Source: Cupriavidus sp. WGlv3 (GTDB taxonomy: Bacteria > Pseudomonadota > Gammaproteobacteria > Burkholderiales > Burkholderiaceae). Taken from it: DNA of 64,000 nt. The notes under the pieces were generated by a model. That model was not told the DNA's origin, did no database searches, and saw only the letters and a list, made by a program, of their open reading frames with translations. Shown piece after piece: positions 45,330 to 54,371 of the stretch; positions within the stretch are counted from its first letter, which is position 1, and each line of letters begins with the position of its first letter. The translations under genes were made by a program, and so were the position numbers. The stretch spans positions 186,001 through 250,000 of the forward strand of contig NZ_JALHRX010000006.1 in the NCBI RefSeq assembly GCF_023952475.1, read 5' to 3'.

Positions 45330-46202
45330 ATGTCCGCCACCGTCCAACGCATCGAACCGCCGCCTGCCGCCGCGGCGACCCCGGCCGCGGCCAGCCGCCC
45401 CATGAAGACCGTGTCGGGCTACCGCCTGCCGGGCGAAGGGTCCAGCTCGCGCATTTCCACCATCACCGTGGTGCTGCTGCTGGCGCTATGGTGGCTGGCC
45501 AGCCACCTGCGCTGGCTGCCGCCGCTGTTCCTGCCGACGCCCGAGTCGATCTTCACCGCCTTCATCGATGCCTGGCAGGGCAACCTGCAGGGCGGCCAGC
45601 CGCTGACCGAGCATTTCGCCGCCAGCATGCTGCGGGTGTTCGGCGCCTTCGCGCTGGCGGTCGCCACCGCGGTGCCGATCGGCGTGATGATGGGGGTGTC
45701 GCGCATCGCCCGCGGCATCTTCGATCCGCCGATCGAGTTCTACCGCCCGCTGCCGCCGCTGGCCTACCTGCCGCTGATCGTGATCTGGTTCGGCATCGAC
45801 GAGACCTCCAAGGTGCTGCTGATCTTCCTGGCCTGCTTCGCCCCGCTGGCGATGTCGGCACAGGCCGGGGTGCGCTCGGTCACGATCGAGCAGATCAACG
45901 CCGCCTATTCGATGGGCGCGAGCCCGTGGCAGGTGGTGCGCCACGTGGTGATCCCGGCGGCCCTTCCCGATATCCTGACCGGCATGCGCATCGCCATCGG
46001 CTTCGGCTGGACCACGCTGGTCGCCGCCGAGATGGTGGCGGCCACGGCCGGGCTGGGCCAGATGGTGCTCAATGCCTCCAACTTCCTGCGCACCGACGTG
46101 GTGATCATGGGCATCGTGCTGATCGGGCTGATCGCCTACGTGTTCGACCTGCTGATGCGCAAGCTGGCCAAGTGGCTGGTGCCCTGGAAGGGCAGGATGT
46201 GA
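45330..46202 (+). CDS. tauC: Taurine ABC transporter permease
   Basis: A 290-residue inner-membrane permease of the BPD_transp_1 type with about six helices; the EAA-like loop is INAAYSMGASPWQVVRHVVIPAALPDI. The first 40 residues are Ala/Pro-rich and cytoplasmic. I choose ATG 45330, with GAGGAGACGCAG before it; an ATG at 45306 would overlap tauB. It completes the TauABC uptake system. No tauD lies next to it; a TauD-like gene is at 27879. Confidence 0.85.
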   Translation: MSATVQRIEPPPAAAATPAAASRPMKTVSGYRLPGEGSSSRISTITVVLLLALWWLASHLRWLPPLFLPTPESIFTAFIDAWQGNLQGGQPLTEHFAASMLRVFGAFALAVATAVPIGVMMGVSRIARGIFDPPIEFYRPLPPLAYLPLIVIWFGIDETSKVLLIFLACFAPLAMSAQAGVRSVTIEQINAAYSMGASPWQVVRHVVIPAALPDILTGMRIAIGFGWTTLVAAEMVAATAGLGQMVLNASNFLRTDVVIMGIVLIGLIAYVFDLLMRKLAKWLVPWKGRM

Positions 46203-46296
46203 TGCCGGCGGCCCCGCGGCAAGCCTGCGGGCCGGTTGCGCTGTAACATGGCGGGCAACTCGCCGGGCCTGGCCCGGCGGCTTCCGCAAGCCCGCC

Positions 46297-46641
46297 ATGA
46301 ACCGCTGTCCTTCCCTCTCCCCCTTCGCCCGCCTTTGCGTGGCCGTAACCGGCGTGATCTGCCTGGGCACCGCCCGGGCCACCGATATCGATTGCGATCC
46401 GTCCGCCAAACCGGCCGTTGCCACCCAGGCGCAGCGACTGGTCTGCGAATCCGCGCTGTTTTCCATGGGCTACCAGCGCATTTACGCCGACCAGCAACGG
46501 CTGCTCAAGGCGGGCGCGATCACCGAGGCAGACATCGCCGCGTTCCGGAACAAGCGTGACCGTTGCGACACGGCCGCCTGCCTGGATGCCGTGTTCCGTG
46601 AGTGGCGGACCTTCGCGGTCCAGGCCCGCGCCAGGCCTTAG
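46297..46641 (+). CDS. Small secreted protein, LprI/DUF1311-like
   Basis: A 114-residue protein with a signal peptide (MNRCPSLSPFARLCVAVTGV, cleavage near RATD). Four cysteines in the mature part (DIDCDP, LVCESA, DRCDTAAC) and the helix RLLKAGAITEADIAAFRNKR, followed by CLDAVFREWRTF, resemble the lysozyme-inhibitor LprI N-terminal domain family. The match is by pattern only. It lies alone between tauC and proQ. Confidence 0.6.
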   Translation: MNRCPSLSPFARLCVAVTGVICLGTARATDIDCDPSAKPAVATQAQRLVCESALFSMGYQRIYADQQRLLKAGAITEADIAAFRNKRDRCDTAACLDAVFREWRTFAVQARARP

Positions 46642-46740
46642 GCGCCGTGTGCTTCGCCCGCGGCGGAAGCCGCCCGATGCCGCGGGGTATGTCCGCCGCC
46701 CGGCCTTGATACAATCCCGGTTCACACAACGGCAGACATC

Positions 46741-47451
46741 ATGGGCTTCGAACAACTGGCAGCACTCAGGGACCAACTCGCCAAGAAGGCGGCCGCCGAA
46801 TCCAGGAAGGGCGAGCGCAAGGGCCCGCGCAAAGGCGCGACCAGCGGCACGACCAGCGGCACAACCGGCGACGCGTCCAAGGGCGCATCCAAGGGCGCGC
46901 CGAAGCGCCCCCGTGACGGCGAGCGTACCGGCGCCGGTGCGGACACCCCCGCGGGCGCCAAGGGCCGCCGCGCGGCGCCTGCCGCGGCGCCGGCCAAGCA
47001 GGTCGATCCGGTGGTGCATTCCATTGCCCGGCTGCAGAAGCACTTCCCCAAGGCCTTCCCCAAGAACCCGGCCCCCAAGGTGCCGCTGAAGATCGGCACC
47101 TTCGAAGACCTGACCCAGCATGCGACCAAGCTAGGCCTGGACGAGGCCGAGCTGCGCGAGGCGATCCGCACCTGGTGCAGCGGCGCGCGCTACTGGTCGT
47201 GCATGGTGGAAGGCGCCAAGCGGCTGGACCTGGACGGCAACGAGGCCGGCGTGGTTACCCTGGCGGATGCCAAGCGCGCCCAGCAACTGAAAGCGCGCCG
47301 CGCCGGCGCCGCGCGCCAGAAGGCCAAGGCTGCAGCGCCTGCAGTCGCTGCAGCGCCCGCCGCTCCGGCTGCGGCGGAGTCAGCCGAGGCGCCTGCCGAG
47401 GCACAGGAACCGGCAACGCCGGCGACGCCTGATACTCCGGAAACGCCTTGA
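46741..47451 (+). CDS. proQ: ProQ/FinO-domain RNA chaperone
   Basis: A 236-residue protein with a central ProQ/FinO domain (about residues 88-185: SIARLQKHFPKAF, KVPLKIGTFEDL, and the LREAIRTWCSGARYW motif). It is flanked by long low-complexity arms. The N-terminal arm is Lys/Arg/Gly/Thr-rich (KGATSGTTSGTTGDASKGASKGA region), and the C-terminal arm is Ala/Pro/Glu-rich. ProQ-domain proteins bind structured sRNAs and mRNAs. E. coli ProQ puts a basic linker and Tudor-like domain after the ProQ domain; here there is none. Probably monocistronic. Confidence 0.85.
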   Translation: MGFEQLAALRDQLAKKAAAESRKGERKGPRKGATSGTTSGTTGDASKGASKGAPKRPRDGERTGAGADTPAGAKGRRAAPAAAPAKQVDPVVHSIARLQKHFPKAFPKNPAPKVPLKIGTFEDLTQHATKLGLDEAELREAIRTWCSGARYWSCMVEGAKRLDLDGNEAGVVTLADAKRAQQLKARRAGAARQKAKAAAPAVAAAPAAPAAAESAEAPAEAQEPATPATPDTPETP

Positions 47452-47478
47452 TCCGCGCCGCCGGACGTCCGGCGGCGC

Positions 47479-48627
47479 CTACCCCAGCACCGCGCGCGCG
47501 ATCACCGTCCGCTGGATTTCCGACGAGCCCTCGTAGATGCGCAGGATGCGCGCATCGCGCACCAGCCGTTCCAGCGGCATCTCGCGCGTGAAGCCGTAGC
47601 CGCCGTGGATCTGCAGCGCGGCATCGGTGACGAAGCCCACCATTTCCGACGCATAGAGCTTGGCCATCGACGCCTGCTCGGTAAAGGGCTCGCCGTCGCG
47701 GCGACGCGCCGCGGCCTGCAGCGTCAGCAGCCACGCCGCCTCCAGCCGCGTGCGCATGTCCGCGAACATCCATTGCAGGCCCTGCTTGCGTGCCAGCGGC
47801 TCGCCGCCCACCTGGCGCTGCCGGGCCCAGTCCACCGCGCAGGCCAGCGCCGCCTCGGCGATGCCCAGGCTGGTGGCGGCAACGTCGAGCCGGCTGTTGT
47901 CGAGCACCTTCATCGCGGTGCGGAATCCCGTGCCCTCCGGCCCGAGCCGGTTGGCCGCGGGCACGAAGCAGTCGAGCGCCACTTCATGGGCCGGCGCGCC
48001 GTGGATGCCCATCAGCTTCTCCGCCGGCGCCACCTGCACGCCGTCGCCGCGGCGATCGACCACGAAGGCGCTGATGCCGCGCGTGCCCGCGGCCGGGTCG
48101 GTCTTGGCATAGACCACGATAAAGTCCGCCGCCTCGGCGTTGGAGATAAAGTGCTTGACCCCGCGCAGCCGGTAGCCCTCGCCTTCCGGCGTGGCGCGCG
48201 TGGCCATGTCGGCCGGGTTGGAACCGGCGCGCGGCTCGGTCAGCGCAAACGCGCCCAGCCGGGTGCCGGCCGCCGCGTCGGGCAGGTAGCGTGCGCGCTG
48301 GCTGTCATCGCCGCCGATCAGGATGGAATCGGTGGCCAGGTAGTGCGCGCCGAGCATCGATGACGTCGAAGCGCAGGCTTTGGCAACCTCCACCAGCGAC
48401 AGGATCAGCGCCACCGGCGAAGTCTCCGTGCCGCCCCAGCGTTCCGGCAGGTTCATCCCCATCAGGCCAAGTTCGGCCAGTTGCGGCACATAGCGCGTGG
48501 TGGACGTTTCCGCGCGGTCCACTTCGGCCGCCTTCGGCGCCAGCTCGATCTGCGCGTAGCGGGCGATGGCATCGGCGATTTCCAGGTCGCCCGGCTCGAC
48601 CCCCAGTCGCTTAAGCATATTAGGCAT
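47479..48627 (-). CDS. Acyl-CoA dehydrogenase
   Basis: A 382-residue acyl-CoA dehydrogenase with the three expected regions. FAFALTEPRAGSNPA-type FAD binding occurs as GAFALTEPRAGSNP, then the RYLRGVKHFISNAE segment follows, and the C-terminal QIHGGYGFTREMPLERLVRD leads to IYEGSSEIQR, which carries the catalytic Glu. It starts eight bases inside the 3' end of the upstream CaiB gene, so the two are coupled. A CoA ester made by the transferase would be its substrate. Chain length or branching preference cannot be read. Confidence 0.9.
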   Translation of the reverse strand: MPNMLKRLGVEPGDLEIADAIARYAQIELAPKAAEVDRAETSTTRYVPQLAELGLMGMNLPERWGGTETSPVALILSLVEVAKACASTSSMLGAHYLATDSILIGGDDSQRARYLPDAAAGTRLGAFALTEPRAGSNPADMATRATPEGEGYRLRGVKHFISNAEAADFIVVYAKTDPAAGTRGISAFVVDRRGDGVQVAPAEKLMGIHGAPAHEVALDCFVPAANRLGPEGTGFRTAMKVLDNSRLDVAATSLGIAEAALACAVDWARQRQVGGEPLARKQGLQWMFADMRTRLEAAWLLTLQAAARRRDGEPFTEQASMAKLYASEMVGFVTDAALQIHGGYGFTREMPLERLVRDARILRIYEGSSEIQRTVIARAVLG

Positions 48628-49807
48628 GTTGTGTCTCCTTGCTGAAATCGTGCGCGGCCAGGATGGCCCCGGTGTGCTGCCCCAACTCGGGCGCAGGCGT
48701 GACACGGTTGGGGCCATACCCCGAGAACTTCACCGGCTGCGACGGCAGCCGCACGGTGCGACCGTCCGGCCCGGCCACTTCGGTCAGCAGGCCGCGATGG
48801 ACGGCCTGCTCGCTCTCCAGCGCCTGCCTGACATTGCGGATCGGCGCGACCGGAATGCCCGCCGCGCCCAGCAGGCGGTTCACCTCGGCGACGGTCAGGC
48901 CTGACGACCACGCTTCCAGCCCGGCGCGCAGCGCGGGCTCGAAGCGGCAGCGCGATTCGTCGTCGGCAAAGCGCGGGTCGTGCGCCATCTCCGGGCAGCC
49001 GATGGTCTGGGCCAGCGTGTGGAACAGCTTGTTGTTGAGCACCGCCACCACGTAGAAGCCGTCCGCGGCGCGGTACACGCCGAACGGCGCGGACGACGGA
49101 TGGCGGTTGCCCACCCGTTGCGGCGCCCGCCCGGTGGCGGCATAGCGCGCGACCAGCGTCGCGCTCAGGCTCAGCGTGGCGTCGAACATCGAGACATCGA
49201 CATGCGTGCCGCGCCCGTTCTTCTCGCGCGCCAGCAGCGCCGCCAGCACGCCCCATGAGGCAAAGAGCCCGCTGACCGCATCGGAGACCGCCTCGCCGAG
49301 CATGGTCGGCGCACCGTCGGGCGCGCCGGTGGCATCCATCAGCCCGCACATCGCCTGCAGGATGATGTCGTAGGCCGGCCGGTGCGATTCCGGCCCGGTC
49401 TGGCCGAAGCCCGACACGCTCGCGTAGACCAGCGACGGATTCAGCGCCCGCAGCGCCTCATAGCCGATGCCGAGCTTCTCCGCCACGCCCGGCCGGAAGT
49501 TCTCCACCACCACGTCGGAACGCGCACACAGCGCGCGGGCCAGCTCCAGCCCCGCCGTCGTCTTCAAATCGATGACGATGCTCTGCTTGTTGCGGTTCAT
49601 CGCTGCGAACAGCCCGCTGCTGCCGTCGACGAAGGGCCCGACGGCGCGGTAGTCATCGCCGCCCGGCGGCTCCACCTTGATCACCTCGGCACCCAGGTCG
49701 CCCAGCAGCGCCGTGCAATAGGGGCCCGCCAGCACCCGCGAAAAATCGATCACGCGGATGCCGGCCAGCGGCAGGTCGGAATGGCTGGAATCGCTGGAAT
49801 GGTCCAA
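48620..49807 (-). CDS. CaiB/BaiF family III CoA-transferase
   Basis: A 395-residue family III CoA-transferase. It shows LPLAGIRVIDFSRVLAGPYC, GAEVIKVEPPGGDDYR, and GEAVSDAVSGLFA where Asp176 is the likely CoA carrier. Start choice: TTG at 49807, preceded by GAGGAG at six bases, is favoured over the ATG at 49837, which would add ten residues and place the Shine-Dalgarno inside the coding region. It overlaps the acyl-CoA dehydrogenase gene by eight bases and is divergent from LysR at 49923. The acid it activates is unknown. Confidence 0.8.
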   Translation of the reverse strand: MDHSSDSSHSDLPLAGIRVIDFSRVLAGPYCTALLGDLGAEVIKVEPPGGDDYRAVGPFVDGSSGLFAAMNRNKQSIVIDLKTTAGLELARALCARSDVVVENFRPGVAEKLGIGYEALRALNPSLVYASVSGFGQTGPESHRPAYDIILQAMCGLMDATGAPDGAPTMLGEAVSDAVSGLFASWGVLAALLAREKNGRGTHVDVSMFDATLSLSATLVARYAATGRAPQRVGNRHPSSAPFGVYRAADGFYVVAVLNNKLFHTLAQTIGCPEMAHDPRFADDESRCRFEPALRAGLEAWSSGLTVAEVNRLLGAAGIPVAPIRNVRQALESEQAVHRGLLTEVAGPDGRTVRLPSQPVKFSGYGPNRVTPAPELGQHTGAILAAHDFSKETQHA

Positions 49808-49922
49808 GGCTTGCTCCTCGATGGCGTGCAAGCGCATGGCTTGCGTTTCAGTGGCTCGATTCTGCGCAGCGCAAGCTATCAAGTAAAATATGGAATTCGA
49901 CTAGCACCTATAGGATTTCCTG

Positions 49923-50858
49923 ATGCCTGTCTCCCGCATCTCGCTACGGCGGTTGCGCTATTTCGCCGCGACCGCGGAAACCGGCAGCACCACGGCGGCG
50001 GCGCGGCTGCTCAACGTTTCGCAGCCGTCGATCTCCGTCGCCATCCGGGAGCTGGAAACGCTGTTCGAGGACGCCCTGTTTGCCCGCGACGCCGGCGCGC
50101 GCATGACCCTGACCCGCTTCGGCGTGCGCAAGCTGGCCGAAGCCCGCCACATCCTGGGAGCGGCCACGGCGTTCGAAGTCGACAAGAGCGGCGACGGCGC
50201 GGCCGGCGAAGTGCAGATCGGGGTTTTCCGCACGCTGGCGCCGGTCTACCTGCCGGTGCTGCTGCGCCTGGCGCGCGAGCGTTATCCGAATCTGGCGGTG
50301 CGTTTTGTCGAGGGTGACCTGGCCCAGCTGGAAGACTGGCTGCATGGCGGCCAGATCGAGCTGGCGCTGAGCTACGACGTCGGCATGCCCGACGACCTCG
50401 AGCGCGAATTGCTGGCCGAGTTGCGGCCCTACGGCCTGGTGCCCGCGGGCTCGCGGCTGGCACGGCGCCGTGGCAGCATCTCGCTGCACGAACTGGCGCA
50501 GGAGCCGCTGATTCTGATCGACCTGCCGCACAGCCGCGAATTCCTGATGGCGCCGTTCTGGCAATACGGGCTCCAGCCCGAGGTGCGTTACCGCGCGACC
50601 TCGCTGGAACTGGCACGCGGCATGGTCGCCAATAGCCTGGGCGTGGCGCTGCTGATCACTCAGGCGCCCGCGTCATCCCAGATCACCGCCGTGGTGGAGA
50701 AACCGATACGGGAAGACACCGTGCGCCAGCCGCTGGTGATCGCGCGCGCGGCGCGCGCCACGCGGTCCCGTGCCTCGGAATTGCTGGCCGAATGCGTGCG
50801 CGCCGCCGTGGCGGAGGCAACCGCCGCCTCTGCCCACGCGCGTCCACGCGCTGCCTGA
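49923..50858 (+). CDS. LysR-family transcriptional regulator
   Basis: A 311-residue LysR regulator (helix-turn-helix STTAAARLLNVSQPSISVAIR at about 22-42) with a complete effector domain. The C terminus is Ala-rich. It is divergent from the CaiB/acyl-CoA dehydrogenase pair across about 115 bases that include an AT-rich stretch (AAGTAAAATATGG near 49882), the likely shared promoter region. Confidence 0.85.
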   Translation: MPVSRISLRRLRYFAATAETGSTTAAARLLNVSQPSISVAIRELETLFEDALFARDAGARMTLTRFGVRKLAEARHILGAATAFEVDKSGDGAAGEVQIGVFRTLAPVYLPVLLRLARERYPNLAVRFVEGDLAQLEDWLHGGQIELALSYDVGMPDDLERELLAELRPYGLVPAGSRLARRRGSISLHELAQEPLILIDLPHSREFLMAPFWQYGLQPEVRYRATSLELARGMVANSLGVALLITQAPASSQITAVVEKPIREDTVRQPLVIARAARATRSRASELLAECVRAAVAEATAASAHARPRAA

Positions 50859-50916
50859 GTTCCGTTATCGCCAGCGCCACTGTGGTAGCGTGGCGCTTTC
50901 CGCCTGGCTTGCTCCC

Positions 50917-51150
50917 ATGACCGACTTCGACGCCGACGCCCTGAAACGCCTGGTCACCGTCACCATGCCCTTTGGCAAGCACAAGGGCACGCTGATCGCC
51001 GACCTCCCGGGCAACTACCTGAACTGGTTCGCGCGCGAAGGCTTTCCGCCGGGACAGATCGGCGCGCTGCTGGCCCTGATGCATGAACTGGATCACAACG
51101 GGCTGGCGTATTTGCTGAAGCCGTTGCGTGGCCACGCATCGCCCCAGTAA
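50917..51150 (+). CDS. DUF3820 small protein
   Basis: A 77-residue protein with the DUF3820 signature TMPFGKHKGTLIADLPGNYLNW (positions 16-37) followed by FAREGFPPGQIGALLALMHELDHNGL. The family is sometimes annotated as a quorum-sensing-regulated virulence factor, but its biochemical role is not established. Convergent with garD, whose stop is ten bases away. Confidence 0.8.
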   Translation: MTDFDADALKRLVTVTMPFGKHKGTLIADLPGNYLNWFAREGFPPGQIGALLALMHELDHNGLAYLLKPLRGHASPQ

Positions 51151-51159
51151 ACCCAGCCT

Positions 51160-52725
51160 TCAAGTCACCGGCGCCGGATTAAACAACACCAGCGCATTGC
51201 GGATCTTCCAATGCTCCGCCCATGACTTCTTGCCGCTGGCCACGGCCAGCAGCGTGTGGAACAGCTCCCAGCCCACTTCCTCGATGGTGGCTTCGCCGGT
51301 GGCGATGCGGCCGGCGTTGACGTCCATCAGGTCGTGCCAGCGCCGCGCCAGGTCATTGCGGGTGGAGACCTTGATCACCGGTACTTCGGCCAGCCCGTAC
51401 GGCGTGCCGCGCCCGGTGGTGAACACGTGCAGGTTCATGCCGGCGGCGAGTTGCAGCGTGCCGCAGACAAAGTCGCCGGCGGGCGTGGCGGCGTAGATCA
51501 GGCCCTTCTGCGTGACCTTTTCGCCAGGGCCGCTGACGCCGTGGATCGGGCCGGTGCCGGACTTGACGATCGAGCCCATCGCCTTTTCGACGATATTGGA
51601 CAGGCCTCCCTTCTTGTTGCCGGGCGTGGTGTTGGCGCTGCGGTCGACCTGCCCCTGCTCCAGGTAGCGGTCATACCAGGCCATCTGGCGCACCAGCGCC
51701 TCGGCCACCTCGGGCGTGGCGGCGCGGGCGGTGAGCTGGTCAATGCCGTCGCGCACCTCGGTCACTTCGGAGAACATCACCGTGGCGCCGGCGCGCACCA
51801 GCAGGTCGGTGGCAAAGCCCACTGCCGGGTTGGCGGTGACGCCGGAGAACGCATCGCTGCCGCCGCACTGGACACCCACCACCAGGTCCGACGCGGGGCA
51901 GGTCTCGCGCCGGCGCGCATTCAGGCGCGCCAGATGTTTTTCCGCCGTGGCCATGATCGATTCGATCATCGAGGCAAAGCCCACGTGCTGCTCGTCCTGC
52001 AGGCACACCACGTCGGGCTCGCCGGCTTTCTGGATCGGGATGGTGCCGGCGCCGATCAGGCGCGCTGGCTGCAGCTTCTCGCAGCCCAGGCTGACGATCA
52101 TCACCTCGCCGCCGAAGTTGGGGTTCAGCGCGATATTGCGGATGGTTCGGATCGGGATGCCGGCATCGGGCGCGTCGATGGCCACGCCGCAGCCATAGGT
52201 GTGCTCCAGGCCGACCACGTCGTCGACGTTGGGATACTTCGGCAGCAGTTCTTCCTTGATGCGGCGCACCGCGAACTCCACCACGCCTTCGACGCACTGC
52301 ACCGTGGTGGTAATGCCCAGGATGTTGCGTGTGCCGACCGAGCCGTCGGCATTGCGGTAGCCCTCGAAGGTATAGCCGTCCAGCCGCGGCAGCGGCGTCA
52401 CGCGCGTGCCGACCGGCAGGTCGTCCAGCCCCGGTGCGGCCGGCATGCGGATCACGCGCTCGTTGACCCAGCTGCCGCGCGGCAGGTCCCTGAGCGCGTA
52501 GCCGATCACGACGTTGTAGCGGATCACCGGCTCGCCTTCGCGCAGGGCGGCCAGCGCGACCTTGTGGCCTTGCGGGACGGCCTCGGCCAGCACCAGGCCG
52601 CATGGGAAGGTGGTGCCTGCAGGCAGCCCACCATCATTGGCCACGATGGCGACATTGTCGTGCGCGTGCATCGTGATGTAGAGGGGGCGCGATGCCGGCG
52701 CTGCCGCGGTAGGGGTTACTGCCAT
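51160..52725 (-). CDS. garD: Galactarate dehydratase (fused SAF + UxaA type)
   Basis: A 521-residue single-chain UxaA-family dehydratase. The N-terminal SAF domain ([13 protein letters not shown] to about residue 90; signature [10 protein letters not shown]) is joined to the catalytic domain ([57 protein letters not shown]). The length matches GarD (about 523), which dehydrates galactarate to 5-dehydro-4-deoxy-D-glucarate. Altronate dehydratase UxaA is an alternative of similar size class. The ATG at 52725 has GACGGAGAAG before it. A GntR-type operator lies 41 bases upstream. No kdg aldolase gene is adjacent. Confidence 0.8.
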   Translation of the reverse strand: MAVTPTAAAPASRPLYITMHAHDNVAIVANDGGLPAGTTFPCGLVLAEAVPQGHKVALAALREGEPVIRYNVVIGYALRDLPRGSWVNERVIRMPAAPGLDDLPVGTRVTPLPRLDGYTFEGYRNADGSVGTRNILGITTTVQCVEGVVEFAVRRIKEELLPKYPNVDDVVGLEHTYGCGVAIDAPDAGIPIRTIRNIALNPNFGGEVMIVSLGCEKLQPARLIGAGTIPIQKAGEPDVVCLQDEQHVGFASMIESIMATAEKHLARLNARRRETCPASDLVVGVQCGGSDAFSGVTANPAVGFATDLLVRAGATVMFSEVTEVRDGIDQLTARAATPEVAEALVRQMAWYDRYLEQGQVDRSANTTPGNKKGGLSNIVEKAMGSIVKSGTGPIHGVSGPGEKVTQKGLIYAATPAGDFVCGTLQLAAGMNLHVFTTGRGTPYGLAEVPVIKVSTRNDLARRWHDLMDVNAGRIATGEATIEEVGWELFHTLLAVASGKKSWAEHWKIRNALVLFNPAPVT

Positions 52726-52765
52726 ATCTTCTCCGTCCCAGAAATCCAAGCAGGGCATGTGTTAC

Positions 52766-52778
52766 GTTGTCTGACAAC
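52766..52778. promoter_or_regulatory. GntR (FCD/FadR)-type operator upstream of garD
   Basis: GTTGTCTGACAAC is a perfect palindrome around one central base and fits the FadR-type consensus TNGTNNNACNA. It is 41 bases upstream of the garD ATG. A partial gene read as GntR starts at 63859, but it is 11 kb away. Confidence 0.7.
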
Positions 52779-52866
52779 ATTTTACTGGCTTCTTCCCTTC
52801 TGCGGCTGCGGGTTATCCCGTAATCGCCATAAATCCATTGAGTACTGTGTCACACATTTCGCTGGT

Positions 52867-52879
52867 GTTGTACGACAAC
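52867..52879. promoter_or_regulatory. Second GntR-type operator in the garD/cyclase intergenic region
   Basis: GTTGTACGACAAC again fits TNGTNNNACNA (TTGTACGACAA). It is separated from the first site by 101 bases centre to centre, about ten helical turns, and lies 215 bases before the cyclase start. This 367-base region is otherwise gene-free and should carry both divergent promoters. Confidence 0.65.
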
Positions 52880-53093
52880 ATATAAAGTAGGGCAACGCCC
52901 CGAAGAGAGAAAAGCAATCTCTGCTGCACTGCAAGATGACCGTTCACTGGAACATGTCCTATAAGGGTGCAACCGGTTTCATGCCAGAAGCCATCGGCCC
53001 ATCGACGCGCCGGCCCGCGCTGCCCGGCTCCGAATTCCATTCCGCATCGCCTGGCCGTTCCCGCGGCCACCCACCCGACAGGAGGCAAGACTC

Positions 53094-54149
53094 ATGCGCT
53101 GGAAGCAACGTCCGCAAGGTTCCAACTGGGGCGACTTCGGCTCCGACGACCAGCTTGGCCGCGTCAACCTGATCGGGCCCGAACAGGTCATCAAGGGCGC
53201 GCGGGAGGTGCAGGCCGGGCTCAGCTTCTGCCTGTCGCTGCCGCTGGACTACCCCGGCGGCAACAAGCTCAATCCGCGCCGCCATCCGCCGGTGCTGCGG
53301 CCGACCTTCCGCGACAACTCGCCGTACACCAACTTCCCGCTGGCGAAGATGGATCCTGCCGCGACCGATGTGATCAGCGACGACCAGGTACTGATGTGCC
53401 TGCAGTACAGCACGCAATGGGACGCGCTGGCGCACGTGGGCGCGCTCTTTGATGCCGACGGCGATGGGCGCGCAGAGCGGGTCTACTACAACGGCTACCG
53501 CGCCAACGAGCATATCGTCGGCCCGGTCGACTATGCCGAGGACGACAACTTCGCGGCGCACCCGTGCGGCCACGACCACAGCGCGGCGCACGCGCTAGGC
53601 ATCGAGAACTTCGCGGTCAAGGGCATGCAGGGACGCGGCGTGCTGGTGGACCTGGCGCATGTGTTCGGCATGGACTTCCGCAACATTGGCTACGACGACC
53701 TGATGCGCGCGATGAAAGCCGCCAAGGTGGAAGTCGAGCGCGGCGACATGCTGCTATTGCGCACGGGCTTTGCCGAAGTGGTGCTGTCGATGCAGCGCGA
53801 GCCCGATGAGGCCGTGCTGCATCACAGTTGCTGCGCGCTCGACGGGCGTGATGACAAGCTGCTGAACTGGATCACCGACGCGGGCATCGCCGCGCTGATC
53901 GCGGATAACTATGCGGTGGAGCGCTACCCTGCCCGCCCGGCGCCCGACGGCGAATCGCACCATCCATTGCTGCCGCTGCATCACCATTGCCTGTTCAAGC
54001 TGGGGTTGCCGCTGGGAGAGCTGTGGTATTTGCGTGAGCTGGCAGATTGGCTGCGGGCGAATGGGCGGACGCGGTTTCAGTTGACGGCGCCGCCGTTGAG
54101 GTTGCCTGGCGCCGTGGGGTCGCCGGTTACGCCGGTTGCTACGGTGTGA
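53094..54149 (+). CDS. Cyclase-family metal-dependent hydrolase (kynurenine formamidase-like)
   Basis: A 351-residue member of the cyclase family (PF04199-type: kynurenine formamidase, isatin hydrolase). The metal motif appears as HVGALFDADG (His114, Asp120), following the conserved STQWDAL; HDHSAAHALGIENFAVKG lies after it. It is longer than the 210-residue KynB type and closer to the 330-350-residue proteins that occur in aromatic and sugar-acid operons. AGGAGGCAAG precedes the start. Divergent from garD across a shared operator region. Confidence 0.75.
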   Translation: MRWKQRPQGSNWGDFGSDDQLGRVNLIGPEQVIKGAREVQAGLSFCLSLPLDYPGGNKLNPRRHPPVLRPTFRDNSPYTNFPLAKMDPAATDVISDDQVLMCLQYSTQWDALAHVGALFDADGDGRAERVYYNGYRANEHIVGPVDYAEDDNFAAHPCGHDHSAAHALGIENFAVKGMQGRGVLVDLAHVFGMDFRNIGYDDLMRAMKAAKVEVERGDMLLLRTGFAEVVLSMQREPDEAVLHHSCCALDGRDDKLLNWITDAGIAALIADNYAVERYPARPAPDGESHHPLLPLHHHCLFKLGLPLGELWYLRELADWLRANGRTRFQLTAPPLRLPGAVGSPVTPVATV

Positions 54150-54300
54150 GACATCGCCGACCTTGAGTTGACCAACGTTTCCGGCTTCTTCACCAATCAC
54201 CTGATCGGCATCGGCGATCTGATATGAAATGTTTTGGGCTTATAAATGAAATTATTAGTTTGTGGTACGCGCGCCACGTGTTCCGTCGCTCGTTAGTTCG

Positions 54301-54332
54301 GAGCGAGCGGTACTGCCCCTTACCGCCCGCTC
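54301..54332. terminator. Hairpin between the cyclase and EF-hand genes
   Basis: GAGCGAGCGGTA (54301-54312) pairs with TACCGCCCGCTC (54321-54332) at 11 of 12 positions, across an eight-base loop. It lies between the convergent ends of the cyclase and EF-hand genes (150 bases past one stop, 39 from the other). No T-run follows on the + strand. Confidence 0.4.
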
Positions 54333-54371
54333 CGTCACCTTATAAGGTCTGAATCTGAGCGTATCAGTCCT

